Source: Halocatena salina
GTDB lineage: Archaea; Halobacteriota; Halobacteria; Halobacteriales; Haloarculaceae
Direction: 5' to 3'
Length of the DNA stretch: 64,000 bases
NCBI RefSeq assembly: GCF_023115355.1
Contig: NZ_CP096019.1
Span: forward strand, 2,046,001 to 2,110,000
Shown one piece after another: positions 1 through 9,107 of this stretch. The first letter of the stretch is position 1, and each line of letters opens with the position of its first letter. Made by a program: the position numbers and the translations under genes. The notes below the pieces were generated by a model. That model was not told the origin of the DNA, did not search any database, and saw nothing but the letters and a program-made list of their open reading frames with translations.

Positions 1-671
1 CCATCAAACAGGATTCGATCACGGACCACATCACGAGAATCGGCGCATTGACCGGGATCAGCGTCCCGATCTTCTGGAGTGGACCGATCGTTATCATCCT
101 GTTTTCAGTGACGCTCGGAATCTTCCCGACGAATGGCCGGATCTCTCAGGAGTTCTTCCTTAGTGATACGTGGCTTTTCTTCGGGCACGAACTTCCACGT
201 ACGGGATTAATTACCATCGACACGCTGTTGCTCGCTCGGTACGACGCGTTCATGTCTGCTGTAAAACACCTCGTACTTCCAGCGTCAGTCATCGGATTTT
301 ATTCGATGGCGCTGATCTCGCGGATGATGCGGTCGTCCATGCTCGAAATCATCCGGCAGGATTACATCCGGACGGCTCGCGCGAAAGGGCAGGGCGAACG
401 GATAACGATCCTGAAACACGGGCTGAAAAACGCGTTCATCCCGGTTATCACGGTGATCGGAATCCAGTTCGGAACGTTGCTCGGTGGCGCGGTGTTGACC
501 GAAACGGTGTTTGGCATCGAGGGGATCGGTATGGTACTCGTCGACGCGATCGACGTCGGCGATTATCCTGTTGTGCAGGGTACTGTGTTAGTGTTTGCCC
601 TGCTGTTCACGCTCGTTAACCTCGGTGTCGACATCACGTACTCCTATCTCGATCCACGCATCCAACAGTAA
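1..671 (+). CDS. ABC transporter permease, DppB/OppB type (5' truncated)
   Basis: Inner-membrane permease of a peptide/nickel-type ABC importer. The reading frame is open from base 3 of the window, so the true N-terminus lies to the left. The visible part has several hydrophobic segments and the cytoplasmic EAA loop (DYIRTARAKGQGE, then LKHGLKNAFIPV), which contacts the ATPase. It ends with the family-typical LDPRIQ tail. Two bases separate it from the second permease, so the two form one transcription unit with upstream binding-protein and probably ATPase genes outside the window. The substrate cannot be read from permeases alone; oligopeptide is the default for the family. Confidence 0.93.
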   Translation, partial: IKQDSITDHITRIGALTGISVPIFWSGPIVIILFSVTLGIFPTNGRISQEFFLSDTWLFFGHELPRTGLITIDTLLLARYDAFMSAVKHLVLPASVIGFYSMALISRMMRSSMLEIIRQDYIRTARAKGQGERITILKHGLKNAFIPVITVIGIQFGTLLGGAVLTETVFGIEGIGMVLVDAIDVGDYPVVQGTVLVFALLFTLVNLGVDITYSYLDPRIQQ

Positions 672-673
672 CA

Positions 674-1624
674 ATGAGCACACACACACACACGAACAGA
701 CGACAACGAGGGATTCGCGGTCTATTGGCCCGGCTTCGGGATTCACAGTTTCTCTCGGAGCTCGCATCGAATCGGCTGGCCATCGTGGGTCTGCTCATCA
801 TCGCCACGATCACTGGCCTCGCAATCTACGCCCGGGTGTTTATCGGCGGCCTTCCGCCGTTGACCGATGGCCAGTACCAAGCGATCACTCTCTCGAACCT
901 CAGTGGCAACTCGGGCATGGCTAAAGCACCGCCCAGCCTACGGTATCCGTTCGGGCTAGACGGACAGGCACGGAGCATCTTCCCGCGCGTGATGTATGGC
1001 GCGTGGCTCGCCCTGAAATGGGGAACCATCACGGTCGGCGCGTCGACGATCCTGGGTGTTGGTTTGGGGATTCTTGCCGCTTACTACGGCAACATCGTTG
1101 ACAACGTCATCATGCGGACGATGGACATACTGCTCGCATTCCCATCGTTGTTGCTGGCGCTCGCGTTGGTCGCTATCTTCGGTACCGGTCTCGAAAACGC
1201 CGTGATCGCACTGGTGCTCGTGTACACGCCACGGTTTTCCCGTGTCGTCCGCGGTGCTGCGCTCAAAGTGATGGAAGACGAGTACATCGACGCTACGGTC
1301 GCGCTCGGAGCGAAGGATTTCCGGGTACTCGTGCGCCACGTCGTGCCGAACTGTCTCGCACCGGTCACCGTCCAGAGCACGCTCAACTTCGGGTTGGCGA
1401 TCATCGATCTCGCGGCGCTGTCGTTTTTGGGCTTCGGAGCCGAGGCTGGCACGCCATCGTGGGGCTGGATGCTCTCGAACGGCGTCGACCACGGACTCCA
1501 CAGCGCGTGGTGGTGGGCATTTTTCCCCGGTCTGTTCCTCGCGCTGACCGTTCTCGGGTTCAACCTCTTGGGTGACGGCATGCGTGACGCGCTCGATCCC
1601 CGGATGCGCGACGCCATCGACTGA
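674..1624 (+). CDS. ABC transporter permease, DppC/OppC type
   Basis: Second permease of the same importer, 316 aa, normal for DppC. A cytoplasmic N-terminus of about 30 residues precedes the first membrane segment. The EAA loop is visible as EYIDATVALGAKDFRVLVRH followed by PNCLAPV, and the C-terminus has the typical LGDGMRDALDPRMR. The start follows the preceding stop by two bases, indicating translational coupling. No ATPase gene follows, so the ATPases must be encoded upstream of the window or elsewhere. Confidence 0.95.
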   Translation: MSTHTHTNRRQRGIRGLLARLRDSQFLSELASNRLAIVGLLIIATITGLAIYARVFIGGLPPLTDGQYQAITLSNLSGNSGMAKAPPSLRYPFGLDGQARSIFPRVMYGAWLALKWGTITVGASTILGVGLGILAAYYGNIVDNVIMRTMDILLAFPSLLLALALVAIFGTGLENAVIALVLVYTPRFSRVVRGAALKVMEDEYIDATVALGAKDFRVLVRHVVPNCLAPVTVQSTLNFGLAIIDLAALSFLGFGAEAGTPSWGWMLSNGVDHGLHSAWWWAFFPGLFLALTVLGFNLLGDGMRDALDPRMRDAID

Positions 1625-1630
1625 GTATCG

Positions 1631-2011
1631 ATGGGTCGAATCCCTTGGTTACGCGCGAACCAGATGTTGTGGCCGTGGATACGCGCCCGCGTCCGTCTGA
1701 TCGGCTCGGCCGCCCTCGGGGGCGGTGTGCTCGCTGTTCTCGGAGTCATAGGCCTCTTGCTCGCCACCCCGTACGATCTGGCCTTCGTGAGTACGCAGGC
1801 GTTCTCGCTCGGAGCGCTCTGTTTCGGATTCGGACTACTGGGCTGGTCAGGTTCGGTACTCGCAGGCTCGAGCGTCGAAAACGCCCAACGGTATCTCGAC
1901 ACCGGAATGAACTGGTCTGAAGCCGATTCCCGACGAGCGATGGCCCGAATCGGTGGCTTCGGCTTCGGTGGAATGGTCGGCGTGATCGTAGTGTCCTCAC
2001 TGTGGGCGTAA
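1631..2011 (+). CDS. Small two-to-three-helix membrane protein, unknown function
   Basis: A 126-aa protein starting 6 bp after the permease gene. It has a basic N-terminus (WIRARVRLIG), a hydrophobic pair at about residues 23-60, a polar loop (ENAQRYLDTGMNWSEADSRRAMARIGG) and a final hydrophobic segment. It looks like one of the small haloarchaeal DUF membrane proteins (possibly DUF7268; recalled, not verified). The spacing suggests co-transcription with the transporter, but nothing in the sequence shows a transport role. Confidence 0.75.
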   Translation: MGRIPWLRANQMLWPWIRARVRLIGSAALGGGVLAVLGVIGLLLATPYDLAFVSTQAFSLGALCFGFGLLGWSGSVLAGSSVENAQRYLDTGMNWSEADSRRAMARIGGFGFGGMVGVIVVSSLWA

Positions 2012-2122
2012 GCCCGGTCGATGGTTCCCGACACCGTTCCTGTTGTGCCCGCTGGCATCGCTACCGTATCGAACCTGTTACTATCGTTTAACAATAAATG
2101 CTAAAATCATATCTAAGATAAC

Positions 2123-2130
2123 TTTTATTA
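2123..2130 (+). promoter_or_regulatory. TATA box for the PQQ dehydrogenase gene
   Basis: TTTTATTA lies in an AT-rich patch about 27 bp before ATG 2154. This is the spacing for a leaderless archaeal transcript and supports 2154 over the upstream in-frame starts. Confidence 0.5.
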
Positions 2131-2153
2131 TACTATATTGGTTAGTAATATTC

Positions 2154-3863
2154 ATGGACGAGATAGGTGATAACCAATATGAGAGGATGTCGTTGCCGGT
2201 CGAGACCCGACGAGCGTTTCTCAAGGCTGTTGGGGCGACTGGAGCACTCATCGGGGGTGGCGGGATCGCGGTTGCACAGGACACTCCGTCTTTCGAATTC
2301 GGCGGCGTAACTCCCGGCTGGGAGGGGCGTACGCCGTCGTCCATCGACGGGGAGACGAATCCGACATTGGAGCTATCGGTTGGACAAACGTACACGATCG
2401 TCTGGGAGAACGTCGACGGACTGCCCCACGATTTCGTCATCCTCGATGCGAACGAGGAGGAAATCGTCGGAACGGAAATCGTCGACGAACAAGGGGCGAC
2501 GCTGACGCTCGAATTCGAGGCGACCGAGGAGATGGCCGAATACTACTGTTCGGTGCATCCCGCATCGATGCGGGGTGCGATACAGATCGGCGATGGGGAT
2601 CCAGACGACGGTGACGAACCGTTCATTCCGGAGGGTCCCTCCGTGGAGTTGGAGACGGTCGCCGAGGGGTTGGTCTCGCCGACGAACTTCGTTGTTGCTG
2701 AGGAACAACGAGACAGGCGGTTCATCACGGATCAGACCGGTCAGATCTACGTACATGGTCCTGATGGCGTAGAAAACGAGCCGTTCATGGACATCAGTGA
2801 TCGGCTCGTGAACGTCGGTGTGAACGGTTACGATGAACGCGGCCTGCTCGGACTCGCATTCCACCCCGAATTCGAGTCCAATCGCCGGTTCTACGTGCGC
2901 TACAGCGCCCCTCTACGGGACGGAGCTCCTGAGAACTACGATCACACGTTCGTCCTCTCGGAGTTTCGAGCGACCACAGACCTCCGTCGGGCCGATTCCG
3001 AGACCGAGCGTGTGCTGCTCGAAATACCGCAGCCCCAGTTCAATCATAACGCCGGTGACATCGCGTTCGGCCCGGACGGCTATCTCTACGTTCCGGTCGG
3101 CGATGGGGGTGACGGCGATGATACGGGTCTGGGCCACGTCGACGATTGGTATGCGGGCAACGACGGTGGCAACGGTCAGGACGTTACCGAAAATCTGCTC
3201 GGGAGTATCCTTCGTCTCGACGTCGATGACACACAGTGTGGCAAGCCGTACTCGATCCCCGATGATAACCCACTCGTCGGACGGGAGGGTTTCGACGAAC
3301 AGTACGCGTGGGGATTTCGCAATCCGTGGCGGTTGTCGTTTACCGACGGCGAGCTGTTCGTTGCGGATGTCGGGCAAGAACGCTTTGAGGAGATCAATAT
3401 CGTCGAGAGCGGTGGGAACTACGGCTGGAACGTCAAAGAGGGTTCGCGCTGTTTCAGTACTGACAGTCCCGAAACGCCGCCCGAGAACTGTCCGACTGAG
3501 ACATCCTCGGACGTTCGTGGTGGGGAATCGCTGATCGATCCCGTGATCGAGTATCCACACCGCCACGACGGGGAGTCGATCGGGATCTCCGTCATCGGCG
3601 GGTACGTCTACTCGAACGACACCATCCCCGAACTCACGGACACGTACGTCTTCGGCGACGCGAACGGCGGGCTGTTCGCCGCCTCGCGCCCAGCAGACGA
3701 TACCGAACAGTGGTCGATGGAGCGACTCGTCGTAGAGTCGTTCGATCGGTACGTCCTCGCGTTCGGGCGCGACCACGACGGCGAGCTGTACGTCCTGACG
3801 AACGAGCAAGGGACCGTCGACGGTGAGACCGGTACGGTACAGAAGATCGTTCCGACCGAGTAG
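2154..3863 (+). CDS. Tat-exported cupredoxin - PQQ-dependent sugar dehydrogenase fusion
   Basis: A secreted 569-aa soluble aldose/glucose-sorbosone dehydrogenase-type enzyme. Residues 1-42 hold a Tat signal (TRRAFLK, RR at 19-20, hydrophobic stretch, then AVAQ). Residues about 45-148 form a blue-copper domain with ligands His92, Cys132, His135 and Met139. After an acidic linker, residues about 160-569 are a beta-propeller with RGLLGLAFHPEF, FNHNAGDIAFGPDGYLYV and FRNPWRLSF motifs. Substrate electrons could pass from PQQ to the fused copper site (inference). Start 2154 is chosen because a TATA box sits 27 bp upstream; ATG 2187 also keeps the Tat motif. It is convergent with the next gene, with 3 bp between stops. 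Confidence 0.93.
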   Translation: MDEIGDNQYERMSLPVETRRAFLKAVGATGALIGGGGIAVAQDTPSFEFGGVTPGWEGRTPSSIDGETNPTLELSVGQTYTIVWENVDGLPHDFVILDANEEEIVGTEIVDEQGATLTLEFEATEEMAEYYCSVHPASMRGAIQIGDGDPDDGDEPFIPEGPSVELETVAEGLVSPTNFVVAEEQRDRRFITDQTGQIYVHGPDGVENEPFMDISDRLVNVGVNGYDERGLLGLAFHPEFESNRRFYVRYSAPLRDGAPENYDHTFVLSEFRATTDLRRADSETERVLLEIPQPQFNHNAGDIAFGPDGYLYVPVGDGGDGDDTGLGHVDDWYAGNDGGNGQDVTENLLGSILRLDVDDTQCGKPYSIPDDNPLVGREGFDEQYAWGFRNPWRLSFTDGELFVADVGQERFEEINIVESGGNYGWNVKEGSRCFSTDSPETPPENCPTETSSDVRGGESLIDPVIEYPHRHDGESIGISVIGGYVYSNDTIPELTDTYVFGDANGGLFAASRPADDTEQWSMERLVVESFDRYVLAFGRDHDGELYVLTNEQGTVDGETGTVQKIVPTE

Positions 3864-3866
3864 CGC

Positions 3867-5210
3867 CTACGGGGCGGTTCGATCGCGTACGTTCCGTCCA
3901 ACGCGCGCTCCGAAGTCGCCGTTTTCGTAGACGATCCGTCCCCTGACCATCGTCCACTCGGGGAAGACTCCTCGCCGTCCTTCGAAGGGAGTCCATTCGC
4001 AGTTCGAATGGAGGCGGTCGGCGGTGATCTCCTGCGTTTCGTCCGGATCGACGAGTACGAGATCGGCGTCTCGCCCCGCTTCGATCCGTCCTTTTCGTGG
4101 CAACTCGAACAGCCGGGCCGGGTTCGTGGCGGTGAGATCACGAACCCGTTCGTAGCCGAGTCGGCCCGCTCGGGCTTCTTCGAGAAGGAGCGGCAGTGCG
4201 GTTTCCACGCCGGGAACCCCGCTCGGGGCGTCCCAGATGCTGGTCTCCTTCTCGGCGCGCGTGTGGGGTGCGTGGTCAGTGGCGATCAGGTCGACAGTGC
4301 CATCGGCCACCCGATCGTACACCGCCTGTCGGCGGTCCTCGCTCCGGAGTGGGGGGTTCATCCGTCCAAACGTGCCCAGTTCGTCGAGATCGTTTCTGCT
4401 GAGAAACAGGTGATGGGGCGTCACTTCACACGTCATCCCCGCGGCGGTGGCCCGATCGATGCCCGCCGGGGTGCTGGTGTGGGCGATGTGGACCTGCGTG
4501 TCGAGGGCGGTCCCGATGTCACACGCATGCTCGACGGCAGCGATCTCGGCGTCGGGTGTTCGGTAGGCGCTCCATGCGTCGGCGTCGGATCGCTCTCTGG
4601 CGGACGCCTCGAACTGAGTCGCGTCCTCGGCGTGGACGGTGACGGTGATGTCGTGCTCGGTGGCCGCTTGGAGAGCGGTTTCGAAGAGATCGGTGTCGAT
4701 TCCCATATTCCCCGTCGAATCCGCCAGAAACACCTCGCCCAGCGCGAACAACGGCTCTTCGAGGAGAGCCGGGGACCAGTCCGGTGTCACCCCGCCGTTG
4801 AGTCCGAAATCGACGTACGACGCCTGCGCGAGTTCTCGTTTCTCTTCGAACGCTTGGGGGGTTGTCGTCGGTGGATCGGTGTTCGGTTGATCGACCACAG
4901 TCGTCACGCCGCCCGCTGCCGCGCTTTTACTCCCGGTCGTCCACGTCTCCTTGTGGGATGCGCCCGGCTCTCGGAAATGGACGTGGGTGTCGATCATGCC
5001 CGGTAAGAGAAGCTTCCCCTCCCCGTTCCGAACGGTCTCGTCGGCCTGCGGGGACAGTGACGAATCGATCGTCTCGATCCGTCCGTCCGTGACACGAACG
5101 TCTCGGACGCGACCATCGGCGAGCGTGGCAGTTTCGATGAGCATACGCTCGATACCCTCATGAGTGACTTCACTGCGGCGATCGACGCCGACCGTCTCGC
5201 TGTCTCTCAT
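3867..5210 (-). CDS. pyrC: Dihydroorotase
   Basis: Cytosolic amidohydrolase-superfamily enzyme interconverting carbamoyl-aspartate and dihydroorotate in pyrimidine synthesis. Visible motifs are the metal site DTHVHFREPG, the GSKSAAAGGVTTV region with the likely carboxylated lysine, TPHHLFLS, and ATDHAPHT near the C-terminus. Length (447 aa) fits class I. ATG 5210 overlaps the upstream stop by 4 bp (ATGA), implying coupling. However, homology begins at MLIETATL (ATG 5144), which has GAGGG just upstream and may be the true start. An allantoinase is the main alternative, but the FREPG motif and the lack of other purine-catabolism genes favour dihydroorotase. Confidence 0.92.
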   Translation of the reverse strand: MRDSETVGVDRRSEVTHEGIERMLIETATLADGRVRDVRVTDGRIETIDSSLSPQADETVRNGEGKLLLPGMIDTHVHFREPGASHKETWTTGSKSAAAGGVTTVVDQPNTDPPTTTPQAFEEKRELAQASYVDFGLNGGVTPDWSPALLEEPLFALGEVFLADSTGNMGIDTDLFETALQAATEHDITVTVHAEDATQFEASARERSDADAWSAYRTPDAEIAAVEHACDIGTALDTQVHIAHTSTPAGIDRATAAGMTCEVTPHHLFLSRNDLDELGTFGRMNPPLRSEDRRQAVYDRVADGTVDLIATDHAPHTRAEKETSIWDAPSGVPGVETALPLLLEEARAGRLGYERVRDLTATNPARLFELPRKGRIEAGRDADLVLVDPDETQEITADRLHSNCEWTPFEGRRGVFPEWTMVRGRIVYENGDFGARVGRNVRDRTAP

Positions 5211-5884
5211 AGCCGTAGCCGTTCGATCGTGGGATCGTCATCGACGAGCGACTGTTCGATCTCGTGGATGACAGCCTGAGGATCACTCGGACCGTCAGCA
5301 CGGTCGACGCTGCCGACGCTGTCGGGATCGAACGGCAATCCGAGCGCGTCGTAGACGTCTTCGAGCACCGCCGCGATCGCGGCGTGGTCACGGACGATAA
5401 CGATCCCGGCGACCAACGCGACCCCTTTTTGAACGCGTTGGGCGATCCCGACGATCTTTCCCGTCGCTTGGAGCGAGTGGCTGCCCGGACAGAACGAGTC
5501 GTCCGGTTCACCGGGTGCTGCATCGACACCCAGCCGGGACAGCGCCACCTGGATGTCGGTCGTCGCGGCCGAATACCGAGATTGCAGCCCGGTTCGGATG
5601 TCGTCGATCCGTTTGGACTGCGCGAACGCGACCGTCGATCCCGTGTAGGCGACTGCCCGTCCCCCGACCGGGCGTTCGGTTGGTGGATAGTCGTGGTCGC
5701 TCGCGGCCGCTCGGGCGGTTTCGTACCCGCTTTCACGAGTGTCACGCCGGCCAAAGGCGATCTGTCGTGGGGGTCGCCACACCCGAACTCCTGACTCGCC
5801 AGTTTCACGCGTGGTTTCGAGTAGTTCACGAGTGTACGAGCGATCGTCCTCGATCGTATCGCCTCGACCGCGGAGCACGCGCAT
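5207..5884 (-). CDS. Lipoate-protein ligase A family protein
   Basis: A 226-aa BPL/LPL-catalytic-fold protein. It has the lipoate-binding segment RPVGGRAVAYTGSTVAFA (the RRxxGG-type motif with the first Arg replaced) and the lysine segment GKIVGIAQRVQKGVAL. The family transfers lipoyl or octanoyl groups to E2/GcvH lysines, but some members act on other substrates, and no lipoylated protein is encoded nearby. Start ATG 5884 is chosen because upstream in-frame codons have no family character and run into the divergent gene's promoter. It is coupled by ATGA to the dihydroorotase, an unusual pairing. Confidence 0.85.
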   Translation of the reverse strand: MRVLRGRGDTIEDDRSYTRELLETTRETGESGVRVWRPPRQIAFGRRDTRESGYETARAAASDHDYPPTERPVGGRAVAYTGSTVAFAQSKRIDDIRTGLQSRYSAATTDIQVALSRLGVDAAPGEPDDSFCPGSHSLQATGKIVGIAQRVQKGVALVAGIVIVRDHAAIAAVLEDVYDALGLPFDPDSVGSVDRADGPSDPQAVIHEIEQSLVDDDPTIERLRL

Positions 5885-5936
5885 ACGGGTTCTTCGAGCG
5901 ACGGGGCTAAAGGTTCGCGCTCGAAGCCTCGGACGT

Positions 5937-6791
5937 ATGCCGACCCTCGGTAGTGATGTGCTGATGGAGTACCAGCGCTTCTCGTTGTACAATTCGCCGT
6001 ACACGGCTCATGACAGCGGGTGCGCGATCGATCTCTACCCCCAGCCCGGCGAAACGACTGCGCACAGCCCCGTGGCGGGAACGGTGCTCGATACACAGCG
6101 CGTACGTGCTCCAGAAACGCCGTACACCTCGGCCCATGATCACCTGCTACTCCTCGATACGGGTGCGTCGATCGCCCGGTTGCTTCACGTCGATCCGGCG
6201 ATCGAACCGGGCAATTTCGTCGCTGTCGGCGATCCGATCGGCACGTTCGTTCGCGCCGGATTTTTCGATCCGTGGGTCGACGACCACATCCATCTAGGCT
6301 TTCGTCCGCCTGACGCCGATCCCTACCGGGCGTCGGGATCGCTTCCGATCGACGTCGATGTCCCCCTCCGTGCGCTCGCGTGGGATGGCACCGGTCGCGT
6401 CGTTGAGCGCGGGGAGACGTACGTCGTTCTCGACCGACCCGAACATCCCGATCCGGGTGCGTGCTTTGTTGGTGTGGACGCGGGATCGGACACCGGTTCC
6501 AGCGTGCTTGATGGCGGCTGTCCCCACTACGCCGGCGGTGGACGCCTCGGCGTGGATGTGACTGTCTCGGACGGGACCACCGAGGACGTCTCGGTGGCTA
6601 GCGCACACGTCGGCAGTGCTGACGGCCGGAGCGTGCAGTGGGACGATATCGAGCTCCGGGCCAACGGAACCCCGATTACGGGACTGTCGTTCTTTTTGTC
6701 CCGCGATTCGTTCGGCGTCAAGCTGATCTGTCCCGACGCTCGGTTCGAAGTGGGCGAGCACATCACCATCGGAATTCGACACGCTGACTGA
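5937..6791 (+). CDS. M23/LytM-like peptidase-domain protein, cytosolic
   Basis: A 284-aa protein divergent from the lipoate-ligase gene, with 52 bp between starts. It shows the LytM layout: His and Asp in AHDSGCAIDLYP, a V-A-G-T-V turn, GDPIGTFV, and HxH in DDHIHLGF at about residues 115-120. The C-terminal 130 residues are beta-rich and unrecognised. There is no signal peptide, so it probably does not act on an extracellular wall polymer, which haloarchaea lack in any case. The real substrate is unknown; the fold may serve a non-peptidase role. Confidence 0.8.
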   Translation: MPTLGSDVLMEYQRFSLYNSPYTAHDSGCAIDLYPQPGETTAHSPVAGTVLDTQRVRAPETPYTSAHDHLLLLDTGASIARLLHVDPAIEPGNFVAVGDPIGTFVRAGFFDPWVDDHIHLGFRPPDADPYRASGSLPIDVDVPLRALAWDGTGRVVERGETYVVLDRPEHPDPGACFVGVDAGSDTGSSVLDGGCPHYAGGGRLGVDVTVSDGTTEDVSVASAHVGSADGRSVQWDDIELRANGTPITGLSFFLSRDSFGVKLICPDARFEVGEHITIGIRHAD

Positions 6792-6800
6792 AACTGGGAA

Positions 6801-7814
6801 TCATTCGACCGAAACGACGACCTTGCCGTGGTGTTCGCCGCGGTCGACGTACCGGTACGCCTCCCGGATATCTTCGAAGTCGAACACGCGGTCGACGATC
6901 GGCTCCATGCCCGTCGCGGCAATGGCGTCGTTCATCCGGTCGAACATCGCTCGGCTTCCGACGCTCACTCCAGTGACTGTGAGCGATTTGTGGATCATAG
7001 GAGTGGGATCGACGCCGCTCCCGGGATCACTGAGCACGCCGATGAGATGGATGTGGCCGTTGGCGCTGGCCGCTTGCAACGACTGCGCCAAGGTTCCTGC
7101 TCCACCGACCTCGATGACGTGATCGACGCCATCAGTGCGCTGGTGGACGGTCTCGCCCCATTCGGGCGTCGATTCGTAGTTGATGGTTTCCTCAGCACCG
7201 AGTTCGCTGGCTCGTTCGAGCTTCTCGTCGCTCGAAGAGGTGACGACCGCAGTAGCACCGTGCATTGTGGCGAACTGCAACGCGAACGTCGACACGCCGC
7301 CCGTCCCGAGCGCGAGAACGGACTCTCCAGCACTGAGATCGCCGTCCTCGACGAGTGCCCGCCACGCTGTCAGCCCCGCACACGAGAGCGTTGCGCCCTG
7401 CTCGTAGGAGAGATGATCTGGGAGGAGAGCAACGCTTTCGGCAGGAAACGTCACGTATTCGGCCAGCGCCCCATCGATGGATCCACCTGTCGATCGGGAT
7501 AGCTGTTCGGGCGTGCCCTCCCCATCGATCCAGTCGGGCGCGAACGGCGTTGCGACGCGGTCTCCCACAGAGAGCCGGGACACGTCCTCACCGACCGCGA
7601 CGACCTCGCCAGCGCCATCGGACAGCGGGATTACCGGGAGATTCGCGCCGGGATAGACGAGATCGGCGTTTGCGATGGCGAGATCGCGGTAGTTGAGCGA
7701 ACAGGCATGAATACGGACAAGCGCCCCATCAGCGGCTGGTGTCGGCTGTTCGCGCTCGATCTGGACGACTCCCTCGTAGTCGGGATCGGTCTCTTGCACT
7801 TCGTAGGCTTTCAT
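6801..7814 (-). CDS. Medium-chain dehydrogenase/reductase (zinc-type alcohol dehydrogenase/quinone reductase family)
   Basis: A 337-aa NAD(P)-dependent MDR enzyme. The N-terminal GroES-like domain has SLNYRDLAIA and PLSDGAGEVVAVGEDV. The Rossmann domain has LGTGGVSTFALQFA. The MDR cysteine cluster for structural zinc is absent, which points to the quinone-oxidoreductase or enoyl-reductase side of the family rather than a classical zinc alcohol dehydrogenase. Start ATG 7814 (MKAYEV) is the family-typical N-terminus; in-frame codons upstream encode a basic stretch without similarity. The gene stands alone between convergent and divergent neighbours. Confidence 0.93.
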   Translation of the reverse strand: MKAYEVQETDPDYEGVVQIEREQPTPAADGALVRIHACSLNYRDLAIANADLVYPGANLPVIPLSDGAGEVVAVGEDVSRLSVGDRVATPFAPDWIDGEGTPEQLSRSTGGSIDGALAEYVTFPAESVALLPDHLSYEQGATLSCAGLTAWRALVEDGDLSAGESVLALGTGGVSTFALQFATMHGATAVVTSSSDEKLERASELGAEETINYESTPEWGETVHQRTDGVDHVIEVGGAGTLAQSLQAASANGHIHLIGVLSDPGSGVDPTPMIHKSLTVTGVSVGSRAMFDRMNDAIAATGMEPIVDRVFDFEDIREAYRYVDRGEHHGKVVVSVE

Positions 7815-7992
7815 CGTTCTGTTCTGTTTTTCGATACATCGATACATCCTTCTTCGGTTCACCGACGTGTCCCACCGGAGTCGACAGATACAGGTGTCCC
7901 ATTACGGTCGGTGTGGCAGGATTTCGTCCGAATCCGCCGTCAATTTCGACGGTGATCGGTGAGTACAAGCCTACTCATCCGTGAGCAGGGGC

Positions 7993-8439
7993 ATGTCCGA
8001 GGAATTTCCGGACGATGTCGTTGCGATGGTGCAGCAGTTCATCGAGCAGAACCACGGCTATCTCTCGTGGCTCGGCGTGACGGTCGATGAGTTTACACAC
8101 GACAGCATGACGCTCACCATTCCCTTCGACGAGAAGCTCACCAATCCGACCGAACCCCCGACGATGCACGGCGGCATCGCGGCCACGCTCGTCGACACCG
8201 CCGGCGGAGTGGCGCTTCGACCCCATCTCGACAACCCACTCGGTGGTGGCGTGGCCACGATCAACCTCAACGTCAACTACCTCCGGCGGGCGGCCGGTGA
8301 TCTCACCGCCCGCGCCGAGGTCATCCGAGCCGGCAACTCCGTCGGAATCAGCCGGGTGACCGTCGAAAGCCAGACCCCCGACGACGAAACCCACCCTGTT
8401 GCTGTCGGCCAAGGAGCCTATCGTCTGTTTCAGGGGTAG
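7993..8439 (+). CDS. PaaI-family hotdog-fold thioesterase
   Basis: A 148-aa hotdog protein hydrolysing an acyl- or aryl-CoA thioester (family knowledge). It has the signature MHGGIAATLVDTAGG (catalytic region, residues about 52-66), then INLNVNYLRRA and a closing AVGQGAYRLF strand. Length is normal for the family. ATG 7993 (MSEEF) is preferred to the in-frame GTG at 7981. It lies divergent from the MDR reductase, and the two could act in one fatty or aromatic acyl pathway, but no further pathway genes are present. Confidence 0.92.
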   Translation: MSEEFPDDVVAMVQQFIEQNHGYLSWLGVTVDEFTHDSMTLTIPFDEKLTNPTEPPTMHGGIAATLVDTAGGVALRPHLDNPLGGGVATINLNVNYLRRAAGDLTARAEVIRAGNSVGISRVTVESQTPDDETHPVAVGQGAYRLFQG

Positions 8440-8460
8440 CTGACCGACCCGACAGCGCCA

Positions 8461-9033
8461 TTACGCGAATTCGATCGCGTCGATCGGTTTGACCTCTCCA
8501 AACAACCAATCAGCGTGTTCGAGCGCGTACTCGCGGTGATGGTCCTCGATGGAACCGACTGCATCCTCGACGACGACGGGGCGGAAATCCCGAAGACCGG
8601 CACTACCGGCGGTATGCAGCACACAAACGTTGGCGAGCGTCCCACAGATGAGCAGATCCCGAATGCCGTGGGTATCCAGAAACCCTTCGAGATCGGTGCG
8701 ATAGAACGCGTCGTAAGTGTGTTTTGTGACGACGTGATCGTCGGGTTCCACGGGAAGTCCCTCGACGATCTCGGTCTCCCACGTTCCTTCGAGCAGGTGC
8801 TCGCCCCACCGGTCGAACTCGTCGTAGTAGTGGGTGTCCTCGAACTGTTCGTCTGTGTGGACATCACGGGTGTAAATCACCTGTGCACCCACGGCGCGCG
8901 CCAGTTCGACGACCTCACGAACGGGATCGATGGCCGCTTCGCTGTCGGGGGCGTACAGGCTCCCATCCGGGTGACAAAATCCATTTTGCATGTCGACGAC
9001 CACCGCTGCGGTCGTCTCGGGATCAAACTGCAT
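8461..9033 (-). CDS. Isochorismatase-family cysteine hydrolase (nicotinamidase-like)
   Basis: A 190-aa hydrolase with the full catalytic triad of the family: Asp14 (VVVDMQNGF), Lys104 (VVTKHTYDAF) and Cys137 (CGTLANVCVL). The cis-peptide region before the cysteine is also recognisable. Nicotinamidase is a reasonable guess because nicotinate phosphoribosyltransferase is encoded 5 kb away and NadM 24 kb away, but related amidases share the same residues. Start ATG 9033 matches the family N-terminus; the longer frame adds 22 residues without similarity. It is convergent with the thioesterase gene. Confidence 0.9.
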   Translation of the reverse strand: MQFDPETTAAVVVDMQNGFCHPDGSLYAPDSEAAIDPVREVVELARAVGAQVIYTRDVHTDEQFEDTHYYDEFDRWGEHLLEGTWETEIVEGLPVEPDDHVVTKHTYDAFYRTDLEGFLDTHGIRDLLICGTLANVCVLHTAGSAGLRDFRPVVVEDAVGSIEDHHREYALEHADWLFGEVKPIDAIEFA

Positions 9034-9107
9034 GGCTGAAGATTGATGAGCAGGAGGCAAAACGTTTCTTCCGTGGTGTTTTTCCCGGTTGCCACTCACG
9101 GTTAGAT

